This document shows positions 11,401 through 23,859 of a stretch of 64,000 nucleotides of DNA, piece after piece. This DNA is from Lactarius indigo (Eukaryota; Basidiomycota; Agaricomycetes; Russulales; Russulaceae). Numbering within the stretch: position 1 is the stretch's first letter; each line of letters starts with the position of its first letter. Location of the stretch: NCBI GenBank assembly GCA_025766275.1, contig JAFKAC010000032.1:1-64000 (forward strand), given 5' to 3'. The position numbers were made by a program, and so were the translations under genes. The notes below the pieces were generated by a model. That model did no database searches. It was not told where the DNA came from and was given only the letters and a program-made list of their open reading frames with translations.

Positions 11401-13632
11401 GATCTCATTATACGCGGCGCCTTTTGAAGTTGATTTCAGATCAAAAAGGTGCCGCGTGTAATGAGATTGATTATACGCAGCGCCTTTTGAAGTTGATTTC
11501 AGATCAAAAAGGTGCCGCGTATAATCAATCTCATTATACGCGGCACCCTTTGGGTATGAAATCGACCTCAAAAGGCGCCGCGTATAATGGTATCGAATAT
11601 ACGCGGCACCTTTTGAGGTCGATTTCAGATCAAAAAGGCGCCGCGTATAATCAATCTCATTATATGCGGCACCTTTTGAGGTCGATTTCAGATCAAAAAG
11701 GTGCCGCGTATAATCAATCTCATTATACGCGGCACCTTTTGAGGTCGATTTCAGACCCAAAGGGTGCCGCATATAATCAATCTCATTATATGCGGCACCT
11801 TTTTGATCTGAAATCAACTTCAAAAGGCGCCGCGTATAATGAGATCAAATATACGCGGCACCCTTTGGGTATGAAATCGACCTCAAAAGGTGCCGCGTAT
11901 AATGAGATTGATTATACGCGGCGCCTTTTGAGGTCGATTTCATATCAAAAAGGTGTTGTGTATATTCAGATTCATTACATACTTACCCTCTTTATTTATT
12001 TGGCTTTTCCATTTCCTTTCTACATTATTGCTCATTTCTTCTTAGTCTTATCAGGCAAAGTTTCGCATCCAACACTCTTTTCATGTCGACCCTCCAAACG
12101 TCTACCCTGGTGTAGAATCCTCATTCGCTAATAGGGCAATGCGCATAGTCGAAATCGCTCTCACTGGCTTATTAGATGACACAAAACAGTTGGTCATGGA
12201 TGGCGTCCGTGCAGATATAGCAGCCCGTATTTCACAAGCCCCATCAGAAGACTCTAGGAACACCGCAGAACTCCTTGGAAGAGACAGGGAGAAACACTTG
12301 AAGAAATGGCTTTCTCTCGACAATCCTCTCTCATATTCCCCACAGGATCATCACCAAACATATCAGCTTCTTCTTCAGGCTGTCGTACACGACCCACACT
12401 CCATTTCCCATGGTCTTCCCAATCTTCAGGCACATGCAATGACCCTCACCGCCTTCGTCCAACATCTCCTCGCCATGTCTTCCCCTCATTCTCCCTCCCT
12501 CGTAGCTGCTCCTGTCCAGACAAACGGCTCCTTTCTTCCTCTTCTTATCGAGGCACATCGCAGCCTCCATCGCCTATCTCAAGAATCTGATCTCGATGCA
12601 CGCGAGTCCTTTGCTCACAACCTCTTCCTCAGGGGGGTCCGTTATCTTCGCATATCCTTCGTTCCCTCTCACAGGCCTAGGTCCTCTACCGCCGGTGCAT
12701 CTCCAAGGAAGCCTGTCTTTGACTCCTGGGCACATTTGGGCCTCAAGGACGCTGCCTCTATTCCTTCCATTCCTTCCCCTCCCGGTCTTCCTTTGCCATC
12801 TCTCCATTTCGCCACAGTCGCTCTTAATCACGCCCTTTCCAATGATTCAACCGTCCAATGGTTTGCTAATGCCCTCTCCCTCGATGCCCTTCAATCTGTC
12901 CTCAACAAAACTTCCCTCCCTCACGACTTCGTCACTCCTTCTCTCTCTCATGTCCCTTATATCGATGACACCTACTCCTGGGTTAGGCAGGTCTACAACG
13001 GTTCCGATCACTTGCATCACCTTGCTTTGCTCGTCGCTATCATCGCTTCGTCCCTCCTCCCAAACCTTTTCATGCCCCTCGACGTTTCCAGACATCGCTT
13101 CGCCAACGCACTCTCTCACCAACAAGTTCGCAACGTTTACAGCCAAATCGATTGGGTCTCTAGAAACAAGAAGGGCATGTCAGACAGGTCCATCTTTATA
13201 GCAATGATTACTTCCTTTATCATCGCTCTTTATGACCCATCTAGCCCCCTTCGAACACACATGAGCAAATCACCTAGGCGTGGCCTCGGCGACGATTGGA
13301 CTAAGAAACATTGTTCGTCCTTTTCTTCCTTTTTTTCTTATCTTATTTTCTTCTTTTTAGCTGTTAAAGGCGTCACCGTTTCCCTTCTTATTCGCCTCGG
13401 CACCGTGTGGGGGAAGGGACCTGGTGCTTTTGATAAGGGTTCTTTTTCCTCTGATTGGGGTTGCCATTCCCCAGACGTCATCCACACTTTATATACTTCT
13501 CTCCTTCACATACTTGCAAGGGACGACCCTTTCGTTCCCTTTGATGCTCTTTCTCTCCTTATAGGTGACAGAAATGCTCGCATCTTCTGTCACACTACAC
13601 TTGGTTTTTCCTCTAGACCTCCTCTCCAATGA
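8480..13632 (+). CDS. Nine-exon gene for a ~1,309-residue protein of unknown function
   Basis: I do not recognise the protein. A continuous model reads 8480-8529, 8587-9369, 9444-9719, 9769-10367, 10413-10611, 10670-10769, 10830-11222, 12055-13312 and 13361-13632. All eight introns start GT, end AG and preserve phase. Splicing removes the apparent stops at 8531, 9421 and 10379, and the coding total is 3,930 nt. Introns are 45-74 bp except the seventh (832 bp), which holds a satellite array. The weakest junctions are the acceptor at 9768 and the donor at 10368. The N-terminal half is acidic with blocks such as YHLTIGNRIGLSAI and FELDLGKPYRDFKGKHAMVG. The middle has LERALCFCHTGNAAVLATSL, and the C-terminal part is Ser/Pro/His/Leu-rich. 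Base composition shifts from purine-rich to pyrimidine-rich after exon 7, so two neighbouring genes (split near 12055) remain possible. It could be a host gene or a mobile-element gene of unknown class. Confidence 0.6.
11286..11953. repeat. 63-bp palindromic module array, modules in both orientations
   Basis: About eleven units each consist of a 37-bp near-palindrome (GGTGCCGCG ... CGCGGCACC around an AATGAGAT-type core) and a 26-bp spacer. Both parts occur forward and reversed. Reading left to right, the spacers run F,F,R,R,F,R,R,R,F,F,R and the cores F,R,F,R,F,R,R,R,F,F,R. The last unit is degenerate. Because 63 is divisible by three and the unit is palindromic, both strands stay open across the array and give the same 21-residue pseudo-repeat; I regard those frames as non-coding. 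The array lies inside the putative intron 11223-12054. The same core recurs in the palindrome at 39098-39582. Confidence 0.93.
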
Positions 13633-15091
13633 CCCCTTTTCGTCCTTTATGTACCATCTGTTGACCAATTTCCACAAATATACTTGCCATCCCTCTTGTC
13701 CTCTCTATCTGTCTGCTTTTTCACACTTCAAAACATCTTCCTTCTCCTCCCACCCATTCCCTCTTGCCATCTCTAACATAGAAGACATCCACAATAGAAG
13801 ACATCCACACCTGACATCATCATCTCACGCTATATCTACCCTCACTTTTGATTATGTAAGCATCCCTTTTTCATTCACTCACCCCACCCTCTACTCCAAA
13901 ATACATACCTATAAATCCACTACACCACCATATTTCATCCAACCTATATCAACTCACTTACAACCTGCTAATCCAACCTTAAATGCTTCCTTTTCATTCA
14001 ACTCATCCACCACAGTCACAACATCATCAACTCTACTTCAACTATAATCCTGGAAGGCTACACACACAAACATCCTACCAAAAGCTCAACTCTTACATGT
14101 TCCCCAACACATACCCCATCACCTGCTCCATCCCTGTAATCCCATTGCAATTGTTACCTCAACCTCAGCTTTCAAAGCACCAATGGTCTAACCCAAATAG
14201 GGGCACTCAAACATCCTTCTAACCATATGCCTCAAAGGCAAGTAATATGCTCCCATGCACTTCAGCTCAAAGCCTACAGACAATCTCTGCCCAATCTCAG
14301 AGATGAACAGTTCACAATGAAGAACAACTAACAATTCAAGAAGACCAACATGGCATATCTTGGTCTTTCCAGTACACCTTAAATACAAGTAACGTCAGAC
14401 TAAAAACTGCCACCTAAGTAGCATCCAATCAATCGTGTAAGTATCCCAAACCCTAGTACAACTACTACTAGGCTCAAGTCATCACTATCGTACATCTGAT
14501 ATATCCACACTGAGTCCGTGACAGATTAACTACTCACAATCCCAGCCACAATCAATAAGTGAGAGTTCATCCCCAAAACACCCAAAATATAACAATCCCT
14601 CCTTTTCCTCAAGTTATCAGACCAACAATACAACACAACAAAGAAGAGACAGCAGTACATCCCATGCTTTAACACCACCAAGAGCACCTTGCCTCCCCAT
14701 CAGCTAACTTCTCACACCTCTGCAGTCATATCGTCTTCTGTGCTGGTGTGATGTCGCCCACTTCCATGTGACTTCTGACTAAGGGTTTGTGATGGCAGTG
14801 AAAGATGGGCAAGACAATTCTGTGATTCCAGTCACAAACTCACTGTTTAAATACATTTCGACTACACACTTGTGCATCACCCTGATGTGGCCTACTCCTA
14901 TCTTACAAGGATCCATCTGACACATTCAGTAGAAGACAATCTCAGAATACCTTCAATATTCAAGCTTGCATGTTGCTTTCATAATACAGAGGGGTCACAA
15001 GACTATCATGAGTCATGCTGACTCATTCCGTTCACAACACTGGCTTCCTGTCATGTGGCAGTTAACAGCCAAGTTAGATCAGCACTGTGTG
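13633..15091. other. Pyrimidine/A-rich intergenic DNA
   Basis: No gene is supported. The first 450 bp are C/T-rich, like exons 8-9 of the preceding gene, and may include its 3' untranslated region. A short tandem duplication (ATAGAAGACATCCACA twice) lies at about 13780-13811. The rest shows no open frame with recognisable protein. It ends where the 5' LTR of element A begins. Confidence 0.5.
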
Positions 15092-15495
15092 TGTCATGGT
15101 CACGTGACATCATCACATCACATCACGCAATGCACAGTGAAGTATAGACCCTCGAAGTTTTGCAGAAGTATCAGTCTCGTCAAAGCACGCCTTATGGTGC
15201 TCATATCACAAATCGTCCACATAGCAGTAGTTAGTGACGTGGCTTGTAGAAAACGGCCCCCGAAAACCCCAGTCTGTGTGAGTATAAGACATAGTGCATC
15301 GAGTAGCACAAATGCTTGTCTACTCTTAGTTCTTGAATACCAAGTAGTATCTTGTTGAAACCCGCTCACTTGTGAACTCCTTGAGTGACACAAGTACCCC
15401 AAACTTGACTTGCTTGAGAATAGCGAGTTCCAACTCTACCCAAACATCAAGCTCAGCTCCATTGAAAACCCATATGGTCCCTCAGAACTGTAACA
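15092..15495 (+). repeat. 5' LTR of element A
   Basis: It starts TGTCATGG and is supported by a second copy of its first ~170 bp at 22477. The 3' edge is placed at the last TGTAACA before coding sequence and is less certain than the 5' edge. About 200 bp of leader separates it from gag. Confidence 0.7.
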
Positions 15496-15703
15496 TAAGA
15501 GCAGACCTCCCCCTACTCTGCCGCAGAACGAGGCGTAAAGTGTTCCCAGACCAGTTGAACGACACAGGCAGTCCTTAGTAGGACGTGTAGTCACTATGGC
15601 ACTCAAACAGAAATACAGGTGTATTGAACCAGAACCTGCAGACAAAGACCCAACAGTGAAAAGACTTGTTATACGATGAAATGTTGATAACCTCTCAGAC
15701 ATC

Positions 15704-16874
15704 ATGACTAGTGGCATCAACTGGATACAAGGAAGAGGCTACATCATTCGTCGCAACCCTAGTCTGGCACTCAATGTCAAATTCTCTGAAGAAGAAAATA
15801 GTTGGTATGAAGTCTATTTCAAAAACACTGGCTGGTACATGTATACAAACGCTCAAGTTGATGGACCACATCTCTGGGGTCTAAAACTTCAATCGCAACC
15901 CCAGCCAACCCCTGAATACAACTGGAATGAACATAAGCATCAAATTGCCAAATCCAAGGGCAAAAGAAAATCACCTCAACTGGCACCTGTACCCTTTGTC
16001 ACTCCAACAATCACATTACTGAGCACACCAATGGCTAGTGGAAGTAGTTCCTCAGGGACGTCAACAGTCACAGGCCCACTACAGGGCACAGCCCCTTCAT
16101 TCTTCAATGGAAACCAAGTGCAAAGTCAACAATTCCTACATGAATTCAATCAGTTCAGGCGTGTCAATAGGACTAACAAGAGGATGGTCAGCCCATACCA
16201 ATGGGTAGCATTAGCACTCACATTGATTTGAGGACCAGCCATTGAAAGCTGGAACCAGAGTCAAGACAAAAAACTGGAAGCAAAAATCAATGATGCAGTC
16301 AACCCCGTACCCAAAACTAGCAAATCCTTGTGAAATGACTTTATGACCAATTTCCAGAACACCTGGACAGACACGTTAAGCCAACAGAATGCTTATGCAA
16401 AGCTGACGGCACTCACCATGAAAGGGGACGATATCAATGAATTATATTGCAACCTTTGAACAACTAGCAGAGGCCGCTGAATGGGATATGACTGCTAAGG
16501 GAACTGTAGACTTGTTCTGACATGGACTACAATGTGAACTCCTAGTCTCTTGCTTCAAGTGAAATAAAATACCTGTCACTATGGATGATTGGAAGTCAGC
16601 CACAAGAGAAGAAGTACAACGATACCGAACCATCACCAACTGCATCGCACAGATCAGAAAAACAACACCATTACCCATACCTCAAACACACCCACCAAAG
16701 CCAACGGCGTGGAATGACCAAGTCGTGCCAATGGAAGTAGACGCCACTCAAACATACATGCCCCATGTGCATACTCCCCAAGAACTCATGGAAATGGACC
16801 AATGCCACCGGGAAGGGTTGTGCTTCCAATGCAAGAAATCGGGACACTTATCCCAAGATTGCCCAAACAAATGA
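15704..16874 (+). pseudogene. Element A gag (nucleocapsid) remnant
   Basis: Gag forms the virus-like particle that packages the retrotransposon RNA. The frame from 15704 runs into a TGA near 16229, continues past further stops (TGA near 16333 and 16518) with a frame change near 16445, and resumes to 16874. The C-terminus carries a CCHC zinc knuckle, CFQCKKSGHLSQDC, at about 16822-16863. The stops sit where an arginine would fit, consistent with CGA to TGA. The copy is non-functional. Confidence 0.8.
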
Positions 16875-17012
16875 ACACCTGCGTGAATCAACAAAACGAT
16901 CAGTACTCCCATAATGTCATCAAAGACAACCAAAGAAACAAAACCAGGACTAACATTGGACCACTTAATATCTGGCATCTTGGGACTCACAGCGACAGAA
17001 TGAAAGGGCGTA

Positions 17013-20000
17013 ATGTCGCAACTGTTGTTAGAGGCTAGTCTCGATGAGGAAGATGAAGATGAAGAGCTTACAATTAATGCTATCCATAGCACTTCTAGTG
17101 ATACACTCACTCTCGAACTCCCACTAGAAGGAACAACAGAAGTCATATCAGCCTTAATCAACTCCAGCTCCTTGGACAATTTTATCAATGCCAAATGTAC
17201 CACCAAATTAGCCCTTCGAACTTACCCTGTGAAGGGACGACTTGTGTATAATGTCAATGGTACCCTCAATGAGAATGGAAGTATAACAATGGCCTGTAAA
17301 GCAATGGTCAACTGGGACAGCATCGGTATGAGACATTGCTATATGTCACTCACCTCAGACACCCTAGAATGATCCTCAGACACCCATGGTTCCAACAAAC
17401 GGACCCACGAATCAACTGGCTGGAAAACTGTCTTGAAGGAGAACCTCGTCAGATTGCGATCGACAGGACAGCAACTATCGCGACCATCACACAACGAATG
17501 GTGGAACGAGCACCACCAAAATAAGAGGAACTACCCACCCAATATGAACCATGGGCGACCATATTCTCAGAAGAGGCTGTGATGCGCTTCCCACCAGAAT
17601 GAGAAGATGACCACATGATCATGCTACTGCCAAACGCACCACCAACTCTGAAATGCAAAATATACCCATTGTGTTACGCCCTAGCAGGGGCGTGGGTTCT
17701 AAAGGTTCTGAATCACACAGGTATCAAGCGAAGACCTCTGTTGTCTTATTGCTATGAAATACGAGTGATAAAAGTGTGGCACAAGGTGCAGCACTACTCT
17801 GTAATGTAGGACTCCTCGTCCGAAGTGTCTAGCACTTCTCTACACTTGATCTTGCTAGTGCACAGAGTATAACAGGTGTAACGCGTTGATATAGTTCAAC
17901 TGCAAAGACTTTGAAGTGTCCTGGTTAGGGACTGAGGTAGGGGATGCACAAGAAGAGAGGGATAAGGCGAGGTCACACCAAAGTACGGAGGCAAGATTGC
18001 TAGATTGCAAACGAAGCCAAGTCTGGCTTCCTACGTCTATGGTACAGGTTTATATAGGACGAGGTTCCAAACAACATGAACACAAGTCCACACAACATCA
18101 AAGAGACTAAACGGAGTAACAGAAGTTCGGATCAAAGAAACAGCGCTACTAATCGTAATAGCTCCTTTGGTAACAAGGTATAGTACAGAAGGGGAAAGGC
18201 AAGGTGGAAACATACTGTGATTGAGGTCCAAAGCGTCGGATCATAACACATTGAATGCCAAAGAGTTGACGCATCTTGAATGAATTTTTGCAAGAACATT
18301 TACAGAAGGGGTATATATGTGAGTCCAAATCACCATACGTGTCATCGTTCTTCTTCTTAAAAAAGAAGGATGGTAAACTGTGCACCAGTCCAAGATTACA
18401 AACTGCTCAATCAGATAACTCTCAAAGACACCTACCCGATTCCACTAATTTCCAATCTGCTCGATCAATTGGCCAACAAAACACTATTCATGAAATTCGA
18501 CATATGATGGGGATATAACAATATCCACATCAAGGATGGCAATCAATGGAAAGCCACATTTAAAATGCCATGTGGGTTATTCGAGCCCATGGTTTGTATT
18601 TCGGGCTTACAAACTCACCTGCAACCTTCGTTCACACCATGAATCGTGTCTTTTGAACACTGCTACTGAAGTACCCCACAGAGCTCTTCGTATACATGGA
18701 CGACATTTTAATCGCTACAATCTTGGACTACGCATGCAACCAGTCGATTGTGGGACAAGTACTTCAGTTATTGAAAGACGAGAGTTATTTCTTGAAACTA
18801 TCTAAATGTGCCTTCGAATGCACTGAGATTGAATATCTTGGGATGACCATCTCGAATCAAACCATTCAGATGGGCAACAACAAGGTTTCCGGACTTGCGA
18901 TTGGCTGCGCCAATTACATACCGTAAAGCAAGTCTGCAGTACTCTCAGTGTTCTCAGGTACCAGCGCCCTTTCATTCCTCAATACGCCGAAATTGCTCAA
19001 CCACTTACTGATCTCCTAAAGAAAGACATTGCCTTTGAGTGGACACCTGAGCATACACGCACCCTCGATACCCTACTCTCCATCGCATGCTCGCGACCGG
19101 CTCTATGACGACTGGACCCAATGCTGCCATACCAACTACAGACCGACACCTTGCTGTTTGCAGCTGGGGGCCATTCTTACACAACCAGACCCACAGAGGG
19201 AAACAACAAGCTGTTGGATATTTCTCACAATCTTTGACCCCGGCCAAGCAAAACTATGATGTTTATGACCGTGAACTCCTCGCCCTTGTCCATGGTCTCG
19301 AACACTGGCAACACCTACTCATTGCTGCTGCACACCCCATTACTGTCCTCATTGACCATCAGAATCTTCTCCACTATCGTGCGCCACAGCACATCAATCA
19401 ACACGTCACACACCTTGTCAATGTTCTTGCCAACTATCACATCCAATTACAGCATGTACCAGGTCCCAGCCTGCACGCTGACACGCTTTCTCGACACCCG
19501 TCACTCGTCCCAGTCAACAACAATAACACCGCAGTCACTGTCCTGCTGTTGACACTGTTCATCAACCTCACTCAAATCACTTCCTTGGATGACCGCTGTC
19601 ATGTTGCTCAAGCCTCCCACCCTTCTTTCTTTGCCGCCATCCAACTGCCACTTACCCACTACCCGTCCAGCCTTTACTTTTGCGACACCCGACTGGTGAT
19701 CATGGATGATCCCTCCCTGAGGAGGGGGGTAATTTGGTCGTTTCATGACCTTCTACCTGCTGGCCACCCATAAACAAACACACACATTGTGGACTATTCA
19801 AAAACACTACTGGTGGCCCAAAATGAAAGACGATGTAACGGACTACATTTGTGGGTGCATGGTCTGCCAGGCCAACAAAAATCTCACAAACCACCCACGA
19901 GTCCCATTAATGCCTATCTTTCCGAACAACGCATTACCCTTCCAGACCATTGCACTCGATTTCATCACCAAACTGCCAAAGTCGCATGGGTTCAACTCCA

Positions 20001-22135
20001 TCCTAACAATCACTGACCAAGGCTGTTCAAAAGCTAACATCTTTATACCTTGGAAAGAGAGGTTCAGTACCAAAGAAGTCACACAGATGTACCTTCGTCA
20101 CGTGTTGCCACACTATGGACTGCCACATAAAGTGATCTCAGATCGAGATCCTCAATTTACAGCTTCTCTAGCAAAGGCCCTATGCACGGCACTAGGCGTA
20201 CAACAAAATATTAGTTTGGTGTATCATCCACGTATGGATGGACAGTCCGAAAGGACCAATCAAAAGCTAGAACAATATCTTCGGATGTATGCTAATTACC
20301 AACAGGATAACTGGGCACCTATGCTTCCCATTGCCCAGTATGCAATGAACATGTGGCCATCCAATACCACACAGAAGTCACCATTCGAACTAATTATGGG
20401 CTTCATCCTATCGGTCCATCAACCAAAGACTCTGATGAACTTGCCAACAGTGGACGAATGCTTGACAACCCTTACCAAAGCATGAACCAACGCTCAGATT
20501 GCGATGAAAAATGTGCAGCAAAAGTGGATCTCAGAATCGCTGTGCTATCAACTCTATTGATTGGGTGATAAAGTCTGGTTAGATACCACTAATTTGTGAA
20601 CCACACATCCATCGGTGAAGTTGGCACCAAAACGATACAGGCTGTTCATAGTCCTACAGAAACTTTTGGACGTCACTTATCGATTACAATCACCAGCCCA
20701 TTGGAAAATCCATGAGGTGTTTCACACAGGTTTGCTGAGCCCATATTCCAAAACAGTAATGAACGATAACAAAGAAGTGAACCCCCCACCTGAACTCATC
20801 AACGGAGAACTTGAATGGGAAGTCAAACAGATTCTTAACTATTGAACATTCAGACGCAAGAAGACACCGCAATATCTGGTGCAATGGAAAGGTTTTTCTG
20901 CAGCCCATGATAGCTGGGAACTGACCACTAACATACACACTCCCGAACTAATCCAACAATATAAAGACAGGACCAGAACAACCATCAACGCCATCAACAC
21001 TATGATGAACCAACACCCCCCACAGTTTCTGATTGTTGCAGCACAGGAACTCCCAGATGATGTCAACCGGCGTATTGACCAAGAGGTCAATGAGTGGGCA
21101 AAGGTGGGGCCATCTTATAACACCCTACTGAACTCACCATGCTCGCACGAGGACATGTGGGGTCTGAGCACGCATATCGGCGACAACAGTAATCACTATT
21201 GCCACTCTCAGGCGAAACAACAATGACAACAGAGGCTCCAACAGGAGGCACTAGAGGACATCGCTAGGCAACAGCTTGATAGAGCTACTTGGGACGCTCC
21301 CTCGCAGAACCCACAGCCTCTACAGCACCCTTTTCCCACCCAACCTGTCACCAGTACTTCACCACCTGCAGGGGACTGGCAGAAAACTCTGCCCAAACAT
21401 CCCTACCAAGTAGAAATACCCTACTCAGACAGTGAACGACGGAATGCAGCATATCTACAGTTTATCATCAACCATTGCGACCAACTGATAATCGTCACCA
21501 CAGAAGGACAAGGAAAACCATACTACTACACAGAACTCAAGGCACTCCTGCACCCTGACATACACCCTCACATACTTGAGAAGGAATTCATTGACATTTT
21601 CCAACCTGACCACCCTGCCCAAGTGGACATCGACAAGGTGCTAGCACAACTTGCCGATCCCGGCATAAGCACTGACATCTACCAACTTAGGGACTTGGTC
21701 ATATGACAGCAAGTGTTAACGCAACGTCTGCGAGAAGCAGAGTTTAGTATGGTGGACTGGGCTAACACTGCTGCTGAAATTGACACTTGTATACTGGATG
21801 CCCATGCAGTGACTTGACTTTCGCCATACCTTCTGAAGCCAATGCCAACCACCCTCTCTAATGTTTTCACTCATGATGGGGTTTCCGACCCTCGCCTCCG
21901 ACATCACCATGCCATCATCATGGCAGAACAAATCCTCCCCATCCCTCCTCGCTTGTTGCCACATACCTTTGTGGAAGCTGTTACAGCTAACCCCCATCAC
22001 CTCACTTACCCACAGTTGCATGAAGAACCGCGTCAAACAGTGTCACCAGGGGAAATTCCTGCCTCTTCCCCTATGACTACAACTGACACGGCTGTCGACC
22101 AGCAAAGGACATCAACTCAACTGCTAGATCAATGA
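17013..22135 (+). pseudogene. Element A pol remnant
   Basis: Order seen: a protease-like block (ALINSSSLDNFI near 17150, where family members have a D-S-G triad, so the catalytic Asp is lost); RT start KCKIYP near 17652 interrupted by a solo LTR; RT palm VYMDDILIAT near 18690; RNase H near 19130-19500; integrase with ATHKQTHT, a CGCMVC zinc half, IALDFITKLP, ISDRDPQF and the glutamate in NQKLEQYL (19745-20485); chromodomain YLVQWKGFSAAHDSWEL near 20872-20922; then an extension to about 22135. Multiple stops and frame changes break it throughout. A functional enzyme would copy the RNA to cDNA and integrate it, with the chromodomain guiding it to chromatin. Confidence 0.85.
17672..18248 (-). 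repeat. Solo LTR of family F in element A pol
   Basis: This 577-bp insertion starts TGTTATGATCC and ends GGGCGTAACA on the minus strand, with cattg duplicated at 17667-17671 and 18249-18253. Removing it and one duplicate rejoins the RT reading frame of element A. It is the same length as, and highly similar to, the plus-strand copy at 26438-27014, including a TATA box (CCTATATAAACCTG). The parent internal region is not in this window. Confidence 0.95.
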
Positions 22136-22476
22136 GCATCAATCCATAGTTGAGACAGCCTACCCGCATGCACATGGTGTGAGTCAACCAAACATCTCAC
22201 ATTCAAATGTAAGATGCCACATGCATGATGTGTGCAACGATGAGTCTGTCACATATCACCAACAACGTCACATACAAATACTTACTGCAGATGGCTCACT
22301 GTGCTCGGATGAGCAGTCGACCATGAACGAGCCACTCAAGCAACTGCACGTCTTTGTGCCCAACGCCATGGGGAACCGTACTGCCGACCCAAACACTACA
22401 TGTTCCAACACGACTACAACTTCACGCATGCCACCAGTAGCGTGAGTTGAGACGACTTGGCCTAGTAGGGGGGTTA

Positions 22477-22645
22477 TGTCATGGTCACGTGACATCATGA
22501 CATCACGTCATGCAATGCGCGGTGGAGTATAGACCCTCAAAGTTTTGCAGAAGTATCAGTCTCGTCAAAGCACGCCTTATGGTGCTCATATCACAAATCG
22601 TCCACATAGCAGTAGTTAGTGACGTGGCTTGTAGAAAACGGCCTC
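22477..22645 (+). repeat. Truncated 3' LTR of element A
   Basis: It begins TGTCATGGTCACGTGAC directly after the purine tract and matches 15092-15260. It stops abruptly at GTAGAAAACGGCC, where a chromodomain fragment of another element begins. Confidence 0.9.
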
Positions 22646-23859
22646 CACCTGACCTTATCAATGGAGAAGAAGAATATGAAGTGGAGTGAATTGAAGACAC
22701 CCAGGAATGAGGCTGAGGGTGCAAACTCCACTTCCTGGTAAAGTGGAAGGGATTCCCCACAAGTGACAACACATGGGAACCTGTGACCAATCTAACACAC
22801 ACCAAGGACACAATTAGAGACTACTATTGTTCACACCCATCCGCCACAAGGGCTGAACGAAAGATATAAAGAGAACACCCTCAATCAAACCCTTTAGCAG
22901 CACAACACCATGGCTACCACCCCAGTCCCTGACACAACCCTCGTCAATGTCCTCAACGTGGATCCCCAACTCACTGCCCTCTTCAATGGTGAAACCATCG
23001 CTGTCACCAACCTGTCATTCACCATCCCTGGAATCCCTTGATTGTCGCCACCACCACCATCCACAGACTCTCCCCGGTCTACTGTGACCATCAACCCAGT
23101 ACCCATCATCCCCTGCTCCCCTGAACAAGAACCAGGGGAACTCATGCCATCTACACCCAAGGAAGGCCAATACTCACCAACTCCCCCTCCTTGTCAAAAC
23201 CCTACACCATCACCTGAGGCACCTGTACCATCACTGACACCCTCGACACCACCACCCCCACTAGAATCCCCTCCTACACCACTCACCCCCATCTGAGTTC
23301 ACACCCCCATCAACTACAACAGACCCAACACCCCTAGCGAAGAAACTGATGACCCAGGTGCCCCCTTCTTCCCAAACACCCCCGGCTTGCCCAAGTACTA
23401 CCCATTGCAAATCCCACTACCTGAGGGTGGATTCCACATTGCGAAGTACATATACTATCGCAAAGGATTCACCAAGGTAGTGGGAACAATGCGGCAAGAA
23501 CACCCTCACTATGGCAAAACCATCTACCTGTCTACTGTGTCCCAACATCTCTGCTCCCCCATTCACTGCAGAGCAACTCCAGTTCTTTGATCCAAATGAC
23601 ATCCACACCTGTGCTCTGGACAAAACCCTGATTGAGCTTAACTCCCCACACCTCACTGCCAAAATAACTCAATTACACACAGGACTTGTGGCTCTGAAGG
23701 AGCTGGATGAAAAACACGAGAAGCTAGAAGAGGATGCCTGAAAACTCAGAGCAGAACAGCTCATGGTGGACCTAATGCTAGCCAGTACAAAAAGATGTTT
23801 GCAGTATGCAGGAGCCCTCACCACCATCGCTGACAAGTATGCTCATCTCACTGCACTCC
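22646..23859 (+). pseudogene. Decayed Gypsy chromodomain and tail, left part
   Basis: The first 200 bp read PPPDLINGEEEYEVE, a stop, then [17 protein letters not shown], a clear chromodomain with its acidic lead-in. Pro/Thr-rich sequence follows, with scattered open frames (23042-23296; 23511-23741 containing ELDEKHEKLEEDA). It is the C-terminal end of a different Ty3/Gypsy pol, joined without its own integrase to the broken LTR of element A. Element B then interrupts it at 23860, and it resumes at 36811. The stops and frame changes show it is dead. Confidence 0.6.

Larger units (their letters stand above)
15092..22645 (+). mobile_element. Gypsy element A: old Ty3/Gypsy chromodomain retrotransposon
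   Basis: The order is 5' LTR (15092 to about 15495), gag with zinc knuckle, protease, RT, RNase H, integrase, chromodomain, a long tail, a purine tract (AGTAGGGGGGTTA, ending 22476) and a 3' LTR cut short at 22645. The left 170 bp of both LTRs match closely, from TGTCATGGTCACGTGAC to GTAGAAAACGGCC. Coding parts carry many stops and frame changes, and a 577-bp solo LTR sits in pol. The element is therefore much older than C, D and E2. No target duplication can be scored because the 3' end is lost. Its proteins are clearly diverged from those of B-E. Confidence 0.88.

Noticed and set aside
11286..11953. CRISPR-like array
   Set aside because: Spacers are not unique but are two orientations of one sequence, the repeats are palindromic modules, and the context is eukaryotic.
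11278..12131. Long open frames on both strands encoding 21-residue repeats
   Set aside because: They result from a palindromic 63-bp unit whose length is a multiple of three. Both strands give the same peptide and the array sits in an intron.
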